Assembly: GCF_900112025.1 (NCBI RefSeq)
Contig: NZ_FOKL01000001.1
Location: forward strand, 484,762-548,761
DNA from: Janthinobacterium sp. 344
GTDB taxonomy: Bacteria; Pseudomonadota; Gammaproteobacteria; Burkholderiales; Burkholderiaceae_D
DNA: 64,000 bases
Direction of reading: 5' to 3'
Numbering within the stretch: position 1 is the first letter of the stretch; each line of letters begins with the position of its first letter. Below, piece after piece: positions 17,767 to 27,251 of this stretch. The position numbers were made by a program, and so were the translations under genes. Under the pieces are notes generated by a model. The model saw only the letters and a program-made list of their open reading frames with translations. It ran no database searches and was not told the origin of the DNA.

Positions 17767-19005
17767 TCAATGGCCCGCCACCACGCCGCCGCTGCGGCGG
17801 CCCGGCTTGAAGCTGTAGCGGCGCGCGCGCCAGGCGATGGCCAGCGCCACCAGCAGCAAGGCCAGCATGGCCCACGGGAACGATGCCGCGCCATAACCAT
17901 CGAGCAGCATGCCGCCGGCCAGGCCGCCGCCCGCGATGGCCACGTTCCAGATGGTGGCCACCATCGCCTGCGCCACGTCCATGCCGTCGCCGGCCGCGTC
18001 CGCCGACGCCGTCTGCAGCAGGGTGCCGGCGCCGCCAAAGGTGATGCCCCAGATGGCCATGCTGATGTAGATCACGGCCGGCGCATCCATCGCCAGCCCC
18101 AGCGCGACCACCACCACGGCAAAGGCCGCGATGCAGCCCAGCACCAGGGCGCGCAGCCAGCGGTCGATCAGCTGGCTGATCAGCCAGATGCCGGCCAGCG
18201 AGCCCACGCCATACACGAGCAGCACCAGGTCGACGCGTGGGCGCAAGCCCGATGGCGCCAGGAACGGCGCGATATACGTATATAAAATATTGTGCGCCAA
18301 CATCCAGGCGACGATCACCGCCAGGATGGGCCGCACGCCCGGCGTCATGAATACTTGGCGGATGGACAGGCGCTCGCCATTCTTTTGCCCCGGATAATCG
18401 GGTACGGCCAGCAGCACCCAGGCGATCAGCACCACGGCCAGGCCCGACATGATGCCGAAGATGCTGCGCCAGCCCAGCACGCCGCCCATCAGGGTACCCA
18501 GCGGCACGCCCAGCGACAGGGCCAGTGGCGTGCCGATCATGGCGATGGCCATCGCCCTGCCCTGCTGCTCGACGCTCACCATGCGGCGCGCATAACCGGC
18601 CATCAAGCCCCAGGCCAGGCCGGCGGCCATGCCGGCGAGGAAACGCGAAACCAGGGTGATGACGTAGTGCGGCGACAGGGCCGTCACCGTATTGAAAATC
18701 AGGAAGCCGACGATGGCCAGCAGCAATACATTGCGCCGGCGCCAGCCGCTCGTCAGCGCCGTCAGGGGAATCGCCGTCAAGATGGAACCGATGGCGTACA
18801 CGGTCACGAGCTGGCCCGTCATGACTTCGGAAATGCCCAGGCCCTGGGCGATCTGCGGCAGCAGGCCGGCCGGCAAGGTTTCCGTCAGGATGGCAATGAA
18901 ACTCGTCATCGCCAGGGCCAGCAGGGCCAGCACGGGAAGGCGTTGGGGAATGGGAGCGGCAACAGCGGCCGATGGCGGCACTGTGGCGGTAAAGCGGTCA
19001 GTCAT
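17767..19005 (-). CDS. MFS transporter, drug:H+ antiporter-1 type
   Basis: A 412-residue inner-membrane protein with about 12 hydrophobic helices, of the DHA1 group that exports drugs, sugars or arabinose-like compounds. The typical motif-A-like loop is LTSGWRRRNVLLLA after TM2; FLAGMAAGLAWGLMAGYARRMV and GTPLALSLGVPLGTLMGGVLGWRSIF match motifs B and C of this group. The C-terminus is basic (RARRYSFKPGRRSGGVVAGH). No adjacent regulator is present. Substrate cannot be assigned. Confidence 0.9.
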   Translation of the reverse strand: MTDRFTATVPPSAAVAAPIPQRLPVLALLALAMTSFIAILTETLPAGLLPQIAQGLGISEVMTGQLVTVYAIGSILTAIPLTALTSGWRRRNVLLLAIVGFLIFNTVTALSPHYVITLVSRFLAGMAAGLAWGLMAGYARRMVSVEQQGRAMAIAMIGTPLALSLGVPLGTLMGGVLGWRSIFGIMSGLAVVLIAWVLLAVPDYPGQKNGERLSIRQVFMTPGVRPILAVIVAWMLAHNILYTYIAPFLAPSGLRPRVDLVLLVYGVGSLAGIWLISQLIDRWLRALVLGCIAAFAVVVVALGLAMDAPAVIYISMAIWGITFGGAGTLLQTASADAAGDGMDVAQAMVATIWNVAIAGGGLAGGMLLDGYGAASFPWAMLALLLVALAIAWRARRYSFKPGRRSGGVVAGH

Positions 19006-19196
19006 GGAAGTCCTTCTGGTGGCGCAGGCGGCGAATGGTTTGCGCCTGGCGTGCTACGAAAGCGGTGATGCGCGTTGCGGTCGGCAGATACCGAAACAGA
19101 TGCAGGACAGATGACACTGCAAAGGAAGGGCGGAATTATATAGGAGGCGGGCGCAAAGCGTGCGCGCCAAGACAGCCGTGCTTCAAGCAGCCGTGC

Positions 19197-19646
19197 TCAA
19201 GCCGGGGTCATGCAGGCATCATTGGCCGCCTTGCGCGGCGAAAACCAGGCATTCGATTTCGGACTGTACAGGAAGGCGCAGAGGACGGCGAACAAGAGCG
19301 CGCCAGGCAGCACGTCCATCTTCAGCGGCAAGGTCGCCAGACAGAACGCTATGTCGATCACGCCCCACACCAGATACACCGTGCGCGCGCCACGCCGCCT
19401 TTGCAGCATGGCCAGCGCCGCCACCAGGGTAATGCCCTGGCTGAAGAGCAAAATCGCGTATTGCACCTCGACGGGAATGGCGCCGTGCGCCATCCCGGCC
19501 AGCATGGCGGGATCGTTGCGGCCGAGATAAACCGAGGTCAGCGAGAACAGCGCGCTGAGGACCAGAATCCAGCAGCTGACGGCAACCTGGACGGGACGCT
19601 TGAGCACATGAAGATTGCCTACAAAAACTTTAGAGAAAACAAGCAT
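19197..19646 (-). CDS. Four-helix inner-membrane protein, unidentified
   Basis: A 149-residue hydrophobic protein with four likely transmembrane helices: VAVSCWILVLSALFSLTSVYL, VQYAILLFSQGITLVAALAML, VYLVWGVIDIAFCLATLPL and LPGALLFAVLCAFLYS. A basic QRRRGAR loop gives inside-positive topology. I do not recognise the family. The start at 19646 has no convincing ribosome-binding site, so a later start is possible. It lies between the MFS gene and ilvC, on the same strand as both, without evidence for a shared role. Confidence 0.6.
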   Translation of the reverse strand: MLVFSKVFVGNLHVLKRPVQVAVSCWILVLSALFSLTSVYLGRNDPAMLAGMAHGAIPVEVQYAILLFSQGITLVAALAMLQRRRGARTVYLVWGVIDIAFCLATLPLKMDVLPGALLFAVLCAFLYSPKSNAWFSPRKAANDACMTPA

Positions 19647-19711
19647 GGTGCCGACGGTATCGTTGAATGGGCCTGATTGTAACGGATGTTGGCTGGCGAA
19701 CGCCCGCGCAC

Positions 19712-19736
19712 AAAAAAAGCCGGCTTGCGCCGGCTT
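19712..19736 (-). terminator. Rho-independent terminator of ilvC
   Basis: On the minus strand AAGCCGGC (19729-19736) and GCCGGCTT (19717-19724) form an 8-bp stem with loop GCAA, followed by an uninterrupted run of T (19712-19718). It starts 22 nt after the ilvC stop and should end the ilv transcript. Confidence 0.93.
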
Positions 19737-19757
19737 CCTGTGAAGAACGGTAAATGC

Positions 19758-20840
<1,083 letters not shown>

Positions 20841-20848
20841 TTATATTT

Positions 20849-21340
20849 TTATACTTTGAGGATGCGTTCGCCGCGGCCGATGCCGGAACCGCCCGTGCGG
20901 ACGGTTTCCAGGATGGCGGCGCGGTCGATCGAATCGATGAACGCGTCCAGCTTGACCTTGTTGCCGGTCAGTTCGATCGTGTACGTCTTTTCGGTGACAT
21001 CGATGATGCGGCCACGGAAGATATCGGCGGTGCGCTTCATTTCCTCGCGCTCCTTGCCCACGGCACGAACCTTGATCAGCATCAACTCGCGTTCGATATG
21101 CTGGCCTTCGGTCAGGTCCACCACCTTCACCACCTCGATGAGGCGGTTGAGGTGCTTGGTGATCTGCTCGATGATGTCATCCGAACCGCTGGTGACGATG
21201 GTCATGCGCGACAGAGTCGAGTCTTCCGTCGGCGCCACGGTCAAGGTTTCGATGTTGTAGCCGCGTGCCGAGAACAGGCCCACCACGCGCGACAGGGCGC
21301 CCGCTTCGTTTTCCAGCAAGACAGAAATAATATGGCGCAT
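20849..21340 (-). CDS. ilvN: Acetolactate synthase small (regulatory) subunit
   Basis: A 163-residue regulatory subunit (IlvH/IlvN type) that binds valine through an N-terminal ACT domain (MRHIISVLLENEAGALSRVVGLFSARGYNIETLTV) and activates the catalytic subunit. The C-terminal ALS_ss domain is present (RELMLIKVRAVGKEREEMKRTADIFRGRIID). The start at 21340 lies 2 nt after the ilvI stop, which indicates coupling; the frame is open further upstream inside ilvI but without homology. It could equally be called ilvH. Confidence 0.96.
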   Translation of the reverse strand: MRHIISVLLENEAGALSRVVGLFSARGYNIETLTVAPTEDSTLSRMTIVTSGSDDIIEQITKHLNRLIEVVKVVDLTEGQHIERELMLIKVRAVGKEREEMKRTADIFRGRIIDVTEKTYTIELTGNKVKLDAFIDSIDRAAILETVRTGGSGIGRGERILKV

Positions 21341-21342
21341 GA

Positions 21343-23073
21343 TCAGAGGTCCTCCGAGCCGAGCATCATTTCGGACAGGCCCTTGCCGGCTTTCACCATT
21401 GGCCACACGTTTTCCGACTGGTCGGTAATGAAGTTCATGAATACCAGCCTGTCTTTCATGCCGAACGCCTCTTTCAGGGCGCCGTCAACGTCGCCCGGTT
21501 TTTCAATTTTCATGCCCACGTGGCCGTATGCTTCGGCCAACTTTTCAAAGTCGGGCAGCGAATCCATGTACGACTCGGAATAGCGCGAACCGTAATCGAT
21601 TTCCTGCCACTGGCGCACCATGCCGAGGAAACGGTTGTTGAGCATGATGATCTTCGGCGTCAGGTGATACTGCTTGCACGTGGCGAGCTCCTGGATGCAC
21701 ATCTGGATCGAGCCTTCGCCGGTAATACAAGCAACGGTGGCGTCCGGATTGGCCATCTGCACGCCCATGGCGTACGGCAAGCCGACACCCATGGTGCCCA
21801 GGCCGCCGGAATTGATCCAGCGGCGCGGCTTGTCGAAGCCGTAATATTGCGCGGCCCACATCTGGTGCTGGCCCACGTCGGAGGTGATGAAGGCGTCGCC
21901 CTTGGTGATCTGGAACACTTTCTCCACCACCGCTTGCGGCTTGATGACCAGGTCGGACGTTGGATATTTCAGGCATTCGCGGCCGCGCCATTCGGCGATC
22001 TGCTTCCACCAGTTGCTCAAGGCATTGACGTTCGGCTTGGCTTCGGCCGCGTCGAGTTGCGCGAGGAACTCGATCAGCACGTCCTTGACGTTGCCGACGA
22101 TGGGAATATCGACCTTCACGCGCTTGGAAATCGACGATGGATCGATGTCCACGTGGATGATCTTGCGCGGGTGCGAGGCGAAATGCTTGGGGTTGCCGAT
22201 CACGCGGTCATCGAAACGGGCGCCGATGGCGATCAGCACGTCGCAGTTCTGCATCGCCATGTTCGCTTCATAGGTGCCGTGCATGCCGGGCATGCCGACA
22301 TACTGCTCGCTCGAGGCGCGGTAGCCGCCCAGGCCCATCAAGGTATTGGTGCAAGGGAAACCCAGGCGGTCGACCAGCTTGTTCAGCTCGGGAGCCGCAT
22401 GCGCCAGGATCACGCCGCCGCCCGTGTAGATCATCGGACGTTCCGCCTGCAGCAGCAGTTGCACGGCCTTGCGGATCTGGCCCGAGTGGCCCTTGTCGAC
22501 GGGACGGTAGGAACGCATCTCGACTTCCTTCGGATAGTCAAAGTTGCATTTGTGCATGCTGATATCCTTGGGGATATCCACCAGCACGGGTCCCGGACGG
22601 CCGGTGCGGGCGATGAAGAAGGCTTTCTTGATCGTCGCTGCCAGGTCCTTGACGTCCTTGACGAGGAAGTTGTGCTTGACGACGGGGCGCGTGATGCCGA
22701 CCGTGTCGCATTCCTGGAACGCATCCTGCCCGATGGCGTGGCTCGGCACCTGGCCGGAGATCACGACCATGGGAATCGAGTCCATGTAGGCGGTCGACAG
22801 GCCCGTGACGGCATTCGTGACGCCCGGACCGGACGTGACGATGGCGACACCGACTTTGTTCGAGCTGCGCGAATAGGCATCGGCGGCGTGGATCGCGGCC
22901 TGCTCGTGGCGTACCAGGATATGCTGGAATTTGTTTTGCTGGAAGATGGCGTCGTAGATGTAGAGTACGGCTCCGCCCGGATATCCAAAGACGTGCTCGA
23001 CGCCCTCTTCAGCCAGACAGCGCACGACAATTTCCGCGCCGGTAATAGGTCCTGCTGTTGCTTCGGTATTCAT
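21343..23073 (-). CDS. ilvI: Acetolactate synthase large (catalytic) subunit
   Basis: A 576-residue thiamine-diphosphate enzyme forming 2-acetolactate (or 2-aceto-2-hydroxybutyrate), the first step of branched-chain amino-acid synthesis. The catalytic Glu57 in LVRHEQAAIHAADAYSR is present, as are GYPGGAVLYIYDA, the FAD-related middle domain, and the ThDP/Mg motif region GEGSIQMCIQELATCKQYHLTP-MLNN. The motif begins GEG rather than the commoner GDG, a conservative change I recall from other betaproteobacteria. The name ilvB is also used. It heads the ilv operon with a 496-nt upstream region. Confidence 0.96.
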   Translation of the reverse strand: MNTEATAGPITGAEIVVRCLAEEGVEHVFGYPGGAVLYIYDAIFQQNKFQHILVRHEQAAIHAADAYSRSSNKVGVAIVTSGPGVTNAVTGLSTAYMDSIPMVVISGQVPSHAIGQDAFQECDTVGITRPVVKHNFLVKDVKDLAATIKKAFFIARTGRPGPVLVDIPKDISMHKCNFDYPKEVEMRSYRPVDKGHSGQIRKAVQLLLQAERPMIYTGGGVILAHAAPELNKLVDRLGFPCTNTLMGLGGYRASSEQYVGMPGMHGTYEANMAMQNCDVLIAIGARFDDRVIGNPKHFASHPRKIIHVDIDPSSISKRVKVDIPIVGNVKDVLIEFLAQLDAAEAKPNVNALSNWWKQIAEWRGRECLKYPTSDLVIKPQAVVEKVFQITKGDAFITSDVGQHQMWAAQYYGFDKPRRWINSGGLGTMGVGLPYAMGVQMANPDATVACITGEGSIQMCIQELATCKQYHLTPKIIMLNNRFLGMVRQWQEIDYGSRYSESYMDSLPDFEKLAEAYGHVGMKIEKPGDVDGALKEAFGMKDRLVFMNFITDQSENVWPMVKAGKGLSEMMLGSEDL

Positions 23074-23569
23074 GAAACATTCCTTTCAAGGTCCATTGGA
23101 GATTGATCGGATGTTCTTTCCTGACGAGGTACGCCTAACGCAACAGTGCTCCTGCTTCCCTTTTCATGCGGTCACGACATTTCTTTGGGCACCCATAGAT
23201 ACCTTACAAAACAACGCTTAACGCAACTCGTTTGGCCGGAGTTTCTGTGGCGCCTGTACGAACCGCTCGCGCTTGTGGCGCGGGTTAGAACAAACTGCCT
23301 ACAAATGAAAGCGCGTCTTGTCGCTGGTGGCGTTGTGTGCCAGTTGCAACTTGACCATAGAGCTTTGGGGTGTTCAAAGCGTCCCATACGTTATCGCGTC
23401 GCACCATTATGGTCAAGGAAAATGTCAGCCGAATGCCCTTTTTGCTCACACGCAGTGCAAAAACGCTGCGGAAACGCACATTTTTTGCTAGCATGCTCAG
23501 GGTTGCAAAAAGCATACCCGCCTCCATTTCGCCCACAGCACACGCAGCCGCAAGCTCACCCCATACCGC
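23074..23569. other. 496-nt divergent intergenic region between ilvI and the sigma-factor gene
   Basis: No gene is supported here. It must hold the promoters of both divergent units. On the ilv side I looked for a leader peptide rich in Leu, Val or Ile with an attenuator and found none; the only small frame of note is ten codons without such residues. A loose stem (GCGCC near 23250, GGCGC near 23276) lies in the middle. On the sigma side the sequence is A/T-richer around 23400-23500. No operator is recognisable. Confidence 0.5.
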
Positions 23570-24139
23570 ATGGCAACAGACAAAGAATTATCCGACTTTC
23601 TAGAAAATGTCGAGCGGCGTGCTTTCAAGCAAGCCGCCTACGCGGTCCGCAAGGATGAATCGGCGCTCGACATCGTGCAGGATGCGATGATCAAGCTGGC
23701 CGAGAAATACGGCGACAAGCCGGCGGCGGAACTGCCGATGCTGTTCCAGCGTATCTTGCAGAACACCATACTCGATTATTTCCGTCGCGAAAAAGTACGC
23801 AATACCTGGGTCAGCCTGTTTTCCGGCATGAAATCCTCGGGCGACGAGCATGACGATTTTGAATTACTGGACACGTATGAGGCGGAACAGGGCTCCAGCG
23901 CCGCAGAATCTTCGGCCGATCAGGTCGAACGCGCGCAAATCCTTGATTTGATTGATGAAGAGGTACAAAAACTGCCTGCGCGTCAACGCGAAGCGTTCCT
24001 CATGCGTTATTGGCAGGACATGGATGTGGCTGAAACAGCGGAGGCGATGGGTTGCTCCGAAGGTAGCGTGAAAACACATTGCTCCAGAGCTACCCACACG
24101 CTCGCCGAATCGCTGAAAGCCAAGGGAATAAAACTATGA
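23570..24139 (+). CDS. RNA polymerase ECF-type sigma factor
   Basis: A 189-residue sigma-70 family protein. Region 2 covers about residues 10-80 (DIVQDAMIKLAEKY ... LPMLFQRILQNTILDYFRREKVRN), matching the -10-binding and melting segment. Region 4 lies at about 130-185 (LPARQREAFLMRYWQDMDVAETAEAMGCSEGSVKTHCSRATHTLAESL), a helix-turn-helix for the -35 element. It overlaps the next gene by an ATGA and leads a conserved Burkholderiales cluster with DUF3619, DUF3106 and RDD proteins. Target genes are unknown; the overlapping membrane protein may be its regulator. Confidence 0.92.
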   Translation: MATDKELSDFLENVERRAFKQAAYAVRKDESALDIVQDAMIKLAEKYGDKPAAELPMLFQRILQNTILDYFRREKVRNTWVSLFSGMKSSGDEHDDFELLDTYEAEQGSSAAESSADQVERAQILDLIDEEVQKLPARQREAFLMRYWQDMDVAETAEAMGCSEGSVKTHCSRATHTLAESLKAKGIKL

Positions 24140-24540
24140 ACACCGACGATCTCAATTTCGCTTACAAAGTGCGCCATGCACTGAACGAAAAACTCGACGA
24201 CCTGCCCGCATCGACCACCGATCGCCTGGCGGCGGCACGCAAACTGGCCCTGGCGCGCAAGAAGGCGGACGCGCCTGCGGCCGTCGCCGTGCGCAAGGAC
24301 GTCTTCGCCGGCATCGCCAGCAGCCTGTTTGTCGAACCGCTGTCGTGGCTGGGCCGCATGAGCGTCATCATCCCGCTGGTGCTGCTGGTGGGCGGCATGG
24401 TGGGCATTTACCAGTTTGAGCAAGAACAACATATTGCCGAACTGGCAGAAATCGATGCCGCCGTGCTGTCGGATGAATTGCCGCTGTCGGCCTATATGGA
24501 CCATGGCTTCAACGCCTACCTGACGAAACGCGAGCAATAA
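24136..24540 (+). CDS. DUF3619 single-pass membrane protein (possible sigma-factor regulator)
   Basis: A 134-residue protein. The N-terminal ~70 residues are soluble and basic (YKVRHALNEKLDDLPASTTDRLAAARKLALARKKAD). One transmembrane helix follows (MSVIIPLVLLVGGMVGIYQF, about 75-95), then a short acidic C-terminal part (AELAEIDAAVLSDELPLSAYMDHGF). This matches DUF3619 as I know it. The ATG overlaps the sigma-factor stop (ATGA), so translation is coupled. The order sigma factor then cytoplasmic-domain-plus-TM protein is the usual layout of sigma/anti-sigma pairs. That role is inference; no zinc-binding anti-sigma motif is present. Confidence 0.8.
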   Translation: MNTDDLNFAYKVRHALNEKLDDLPASTTDRLAAARKLALARKKADAPAAVAVRKDVFAGIASSLFVEPLSWLGRMSVIIPLVLLVGGMVGIYQFEQEQHIAELAEIDAAVLSDELPLSAYMDHGFNAYLTKREQ

Positions 24541-24542
24541 GC

Positions 24543-25316
24543 ATGGTACGTATCAGCAAACGCACTGGCTGGCTTGCCGCCGGCATCGGCCTGGGCGCCT
24601 GCGCCCTGGCTGGCGCCGCCTGGATGGGCCAGCACGCCGCGCCCCCGGCCGCCGTTCCCGTGACGGCAGCGCCGGCAGCGGCCGTGGCGCCTGCCCCACC
24701 CGCCAAACCGGGCTCGCCCCGCACGGCGGGCAAGGGTGGCACGCCGCCCAAGGCCAGCGACAATCCATCCTGGAACAAGCTGTCGCGCACGCAGCAGGAA
24801 GCCCTGCAGCCGCTGGCGGGCGAATGGAACAAGCTGGAAGCCTTGCGCAAGCAAAAATGGCTCGATATCGCCGCCCGCTTCGCTTCCATGTCGCCGGACG
24901 AGCAAGCCCGCGTGCATGAACGCATGCGCGAATGGATCAAGCTGACGCCGGAACAGCGCCGCCTCGTGCGCGAAAACTATACGCGCACGAAGAAGATTGA
25001 TCCTGGTCAAAAAACCGCGCAATGGGAGCAATACCAGCAATTGCCGGAAGATCAAAAGAAGAAACTGGCCACGGAGCTGGTGCCGAAAAAGCCGCTGGGC
25101 AAAGTACCGGCGATCAATTCGAACACCAGCAAACCGGCCGTGATCCTGCCGCCAGCGGTACCAGTTGCCGCCGCGCCCCTTGCCCCGGCTCCCGCCGCGC
25201 CAGCCCTGACGCCGGCGACGCCGTCCGCCGCCGATGCCGCCATGGCAGCGCCGGCCACCACCGTGCCCGTCACGCCGCCCACCACGCCTGCCCCACTACC
25301 CGCCAATGCCAAATAG
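24543..25316 (+). CDS. DUF3106 protein, membrane-anchored or exported
   Basis: A 257-residue protein beginning with a hydrophobic segment (TGWLAAGIGLGACALAGAAWMG), then a Pro/Ala linker. A charged helical core at about 75-165 (WNKLSRTQQEALQPLAGEWNKLEALRKQKWLDIAARFASMSPDEQARVHERMREWIKLTPEQRRLVRENY) is typical of DUF3106. The last ~80 residues are low-complexity Pro/Ala/Thr. It starts 2 nt after the DUF3619 stop and overlaps the RDD gene by 11 nt, so all four genes form one operon. The core resembles periplasmic Spy/CpxP-like helical proteins in character, but I cannot assign a function. Confidence 0.8.
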   Translation: MVRISKRTGWLAAGIGLGACALAGAAWMGQHAAPPAAVPVTAAPAAAVAPAPPAKPGSPRTAGKGGTPPKASDNPSWNKLSRTQQEALQPLAGEWNKLEALRKQKWLDIAARFASMSPDEQARVHERMREWIKLTPEQRRLVRENYTRTKKIDPGQKTAQWEQYQQLPEDQKKKLATELVPKKPLGKVPAINSNTSKPAVILPPAVPVAAAPLAPAPAAPALTPATPSAADAAMAAPATTVPVTPPTTPAPLPANAK

Positions 25317-25842
25317 CACGCCTGCCGCCAGCACCACTTCCCTGCCCACGATCAAGCGCCGCCTGATTTCCATGGTGTACGAGTCGCTGCTGGCCCTGGC
25401 CGTGCTGTTCCTGCCCTTCCTGGTATTTGAATTGGTCGTGCAAGGCGCGCATACGCCCTTGACGGAACACATGCGCCAGTGCCTGGCCTTCCTCGTCATG
25501 GGCGCATATTTCATCCATCAATGGAGCCGCGAAGGGCAAACCCTGGCCATGAAGACATGGCGTCTGAAAGTGGTGCTGCCGGGCCACGCCCACGTGCCGC
25601 TGCGCGTGGCCGCCTGCCGCTACGTGCTTGCCTGGATGTGGCTGCTGCCTGCCCTGCTGGTGGCGTATAGCTTCGACCTGCAGCACTGGACGGCGCTGGG
25701 CGCCATCGGCATCGGCATGCTGGCGTGGTCAAGCACCGCCCTGTTCACGGGCAATGGCCAGTTCCTGCACGACAAACTGCTGGGCACGCAGATCGTGCAA
25801 TTGCCCGCCCCGGCAAAGAAGTCCAAGAAAGTCGCCGCCTGA
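25306..25842 (+). CDS. RDD-family membrane protein
   Basis: A 178-residue protein with the RDD pattern: a first helix preceded by IKRRLISMVYESLLALAVLFLPFLVFEL, a second helix FLVMGAYFIHQWSREGQTLAMKTWRLKVV (the GQTLAMKTW motif is diagnostic), then AWMWLLPALLVAYSF and LGAIGIGMLAWSS and the ending DKLLGTQIVQLP. The start at 25306 lies inside the end of the DUF3106 gene; upstream codons in this frame have no homology. It is the last gene of the sigma-factor operon. RDD proteins are putative small-molecule or ion transporters; no substrate is evident. Confidence 0.87.
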   Translation: MPNSTPAASTTSLPTIKRRLISMVYESLLALAVLFLPFLVFELVVQGAHTPLTEHMRQCLAFLVMGAYFIHQWSREGQTLAMKTWRLKVVLPGHAHVPLRVAACRYVLAWMWLLPALLVAYSFDLQHWTALGAIGIGMLAWSSTALFTGNGQFLHDKLLGTQIVQLPAPAKKSKKVAA

Positions 25843-25905
25843 GATTTCAAGCGGCTTGACCTGCGTCATTGAAGCACCGCTGGGGGCCTGCGATCATGGC
25901 ATGCC

Positions 25906-26334
25906 ATGAACAATACCGCTCCCCCACCCCACATCCATATCATCAAATCCCGCCCGGACGTCTGCAGCGAAGACGAAGTCCGGCATCTCGTGCACACCTT
26001 CTATGCGGCCGCGCGCGAAGACGCCATGCTCGGTCCCATCTTTGCCGCCGAGGTCGAGGACTGGGATGCACACCTGGCGACCCTGGTGGATTTCTGGTCC
26101 GGCTTGCTGCGCGGCACCATGCGCTACCACGGCAAACCGCTGGCGCAGCACGCGCAGATGACAAACCTGACGCCGTGCATGTTCCGCCGCTGGCTGACCC
26201 TGTTCTTCGCCACCACGGAAAGCATGGGCAATGCCGCCCTGCAAGAGAAGGCCGACACCATCGCCCTGAATATCGCCGAACGGCTATGGAAAAGCTTTGC
26301 GGAAAGCCACGCCATCGTGGCGCCGCAGATTTAG
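25906..26334 (+). CDS. Group III truncated haemoglobin
   Basis: A 142-residue globin of the trHbP (group III) type. The family signature is clear: FYAAAREDAMLGPIFAAEVEDWDAHLATLVDFWSGLLRGTMRYHGKPLAQHAQM, with proximal haem ligand His82 in LAQHAQM. WLTLFFATTESM follows. Such proteins bind oxygen or NO and are linked to nitrosative-stress handling or oxygen supply. It ends inside the stop region of a convergent pseudouridine-synthase-like gene (4-nt overlap). The ribosome-binding site is weak. No regulatory neighbour is obvious. Confidence 0.88.
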   Translation: MNNTAPPPHIHIIKSRPDVCSEDEVRHLVHTFYAAAREDAMLGPIFAAEVEDWDAHLATLVDFWSGLLRGTMRYHGKPLAQHAQMTNLTPCMFRRWLTLFFATTESMGNAALQEKADTIALNIAERLWKSFAESHAIVAPQI

Positions 26335-27089
26335 AAGCGCTCGTAGCCTTGCAGGTAGCGCCATTGCCCCACGGGCATGGCGCCCATCGAAATGCGGCCG
26401 ATGCGCAGGCGCTTCATGCCGACGACATCCAGGCCCACCATCTTGCACATGTGGGCGATCTGGCCCGGCTGCACGTTTTTCAGGGCGAAACGCAACCGCG
26501 TTTCATTCTGCCAGCTGACTTTGATCGGCGGCAAAGGCTTGCCATTGAAGGGCAAACCGTGATTCAGCAGCGCCAGGCCGTTTTCCATGATGTCGCCCGA
26601 CACTTCGACGATGAATTCCTGCTCCACCGTTTTCGCTTCATCGACCAGCTTGCGGGCCACGCGGAAATCCTGCGTGAACACCAGCAGGCCCGAGGCCATG
26701 GTTTCCAGCGGATTGGTGATGGTCAGGCCAATCAGGTGACGTTTCAGGAAGCGCGTGACGGAGCTGGGCGCCACGTTCTCGGGCGTAAAAATTTCTTCCG
26801 GACGCAGGCAGCTCAAGGCCGGCTTGCCTTCCGCGCCCACGCCGCCATTGATGCCGGCCGGCTTGTGCAGCAGGATCGTCACGGGCGGCATTTCATCGAG
26901 CGTCGCGTTCGGCAGCAGCAACACTTCCTGGTTGTCCGCCACACGCGCACCGGCCTCTTCCACCAGCACGCCATCGACCGTCACCCAGCCGCCCTCGATG
27001 TACAGCTCGGCCTCGCGGCGTGAGCAGGGCACGTCTTCGGACAGGCGCTTGGCCAGGCGGACGGTGGGCATTTCGTGTGGTGTGGTCAT
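26331..27089 (-). CDS. S4-domain rRNA pseudouridine synthase family protein (catalytic Asp apparently replaced)
   Basis: A 252-residue RsuA/RluF-type protein. An S4 RNA-binding domain (VRLAKRLSEDVPCSRREAELYIEGGWVTVDG, residues 10-40) precedes the synthase domain (VTILLHKPAGINGG, then QEFIVEVSGD, VKVSWQNETRLRFALKNVQPGQIAHMC and RLRIGRISMGAMPVGQWRYL). In the family the catalytic aspartate sits in an RLDxxTxGLL-like motif. Here the aligned stretch is TNPLETMASGLLVFTQ with Glu129 instead of Asp. Whether it still isomerises uridine is open. The ATG at 27089 is preferred over a TTG four codons earlier. It is convergent with the globin gene. Confidence 0.8.
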   Translation of the reverse strand: MTTPHEMPTVRLAKRLSEDVPCSRREAELYIEGGWVTVDGVLVEEAGARVADNQEVLLLPNATLDEMPPVTILLHKPAGINGGVGAEGKPALSCLRPEEIFTPENVAPSSVTRFLKRHLIGLTITNPLETMASGLLVFTQDFRVARKLVDEAKTVEQEFIVEVSGDIMENGLALLNHGLPFNGKPLPPIKVSWQNETRLRFALKNVQPGQIAHMCKMVGLDVVGMKRLRIGRISMGAMPVGQWRYLQGYERF

Positions 27090-27173
27090 GGGGGTGCGCA
27101 AAAAGCAAGAGGAGGAGAAAGCCGGTATTGTAACCGACCCGCTCCTCCCCTTTTACGACTTGCGCTGATGACT

Positions 27174-27239
27174 GTCAGATTACGCTGCTGATTGTCGGAT
27201 TACGCTGCGCTAATCCGACCTGCGCGGCAAAAGGCCGCG
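27174..27239 (-). repeat. Palindromic cluster downstream of the methyltransferase gene
   Basis: GTCGGATTA (27194-27202) and TAATCCGAC (27211-27219) form a 9-bp stem. A truncated copy, GTCAGATTACGCTGC, lies 20 nt upstream at 27174-27188, so the sequence is partly duplicated. Next to it CGCGGC (27223-27228) pairs with GCCGCG (27234-27239). Similar GTCGGATTA palindromes occur between genes in many Proteobacteria. The location, 12 nt after the methyltransferase stop, suits transcript termination or 3'-end protection. Confidence 0.7.
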
Positions 27240-27251
27240 GTCATCCACCAA

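Noticed and set aside
23074-23569. Branched-chain leader peptide and attenuator before ilvI
   Set aside because: No short frame with clustered Leu, Val or Ile codons and no terminator/antiterminator pair was found; the only candidate is ten codons without such residues.
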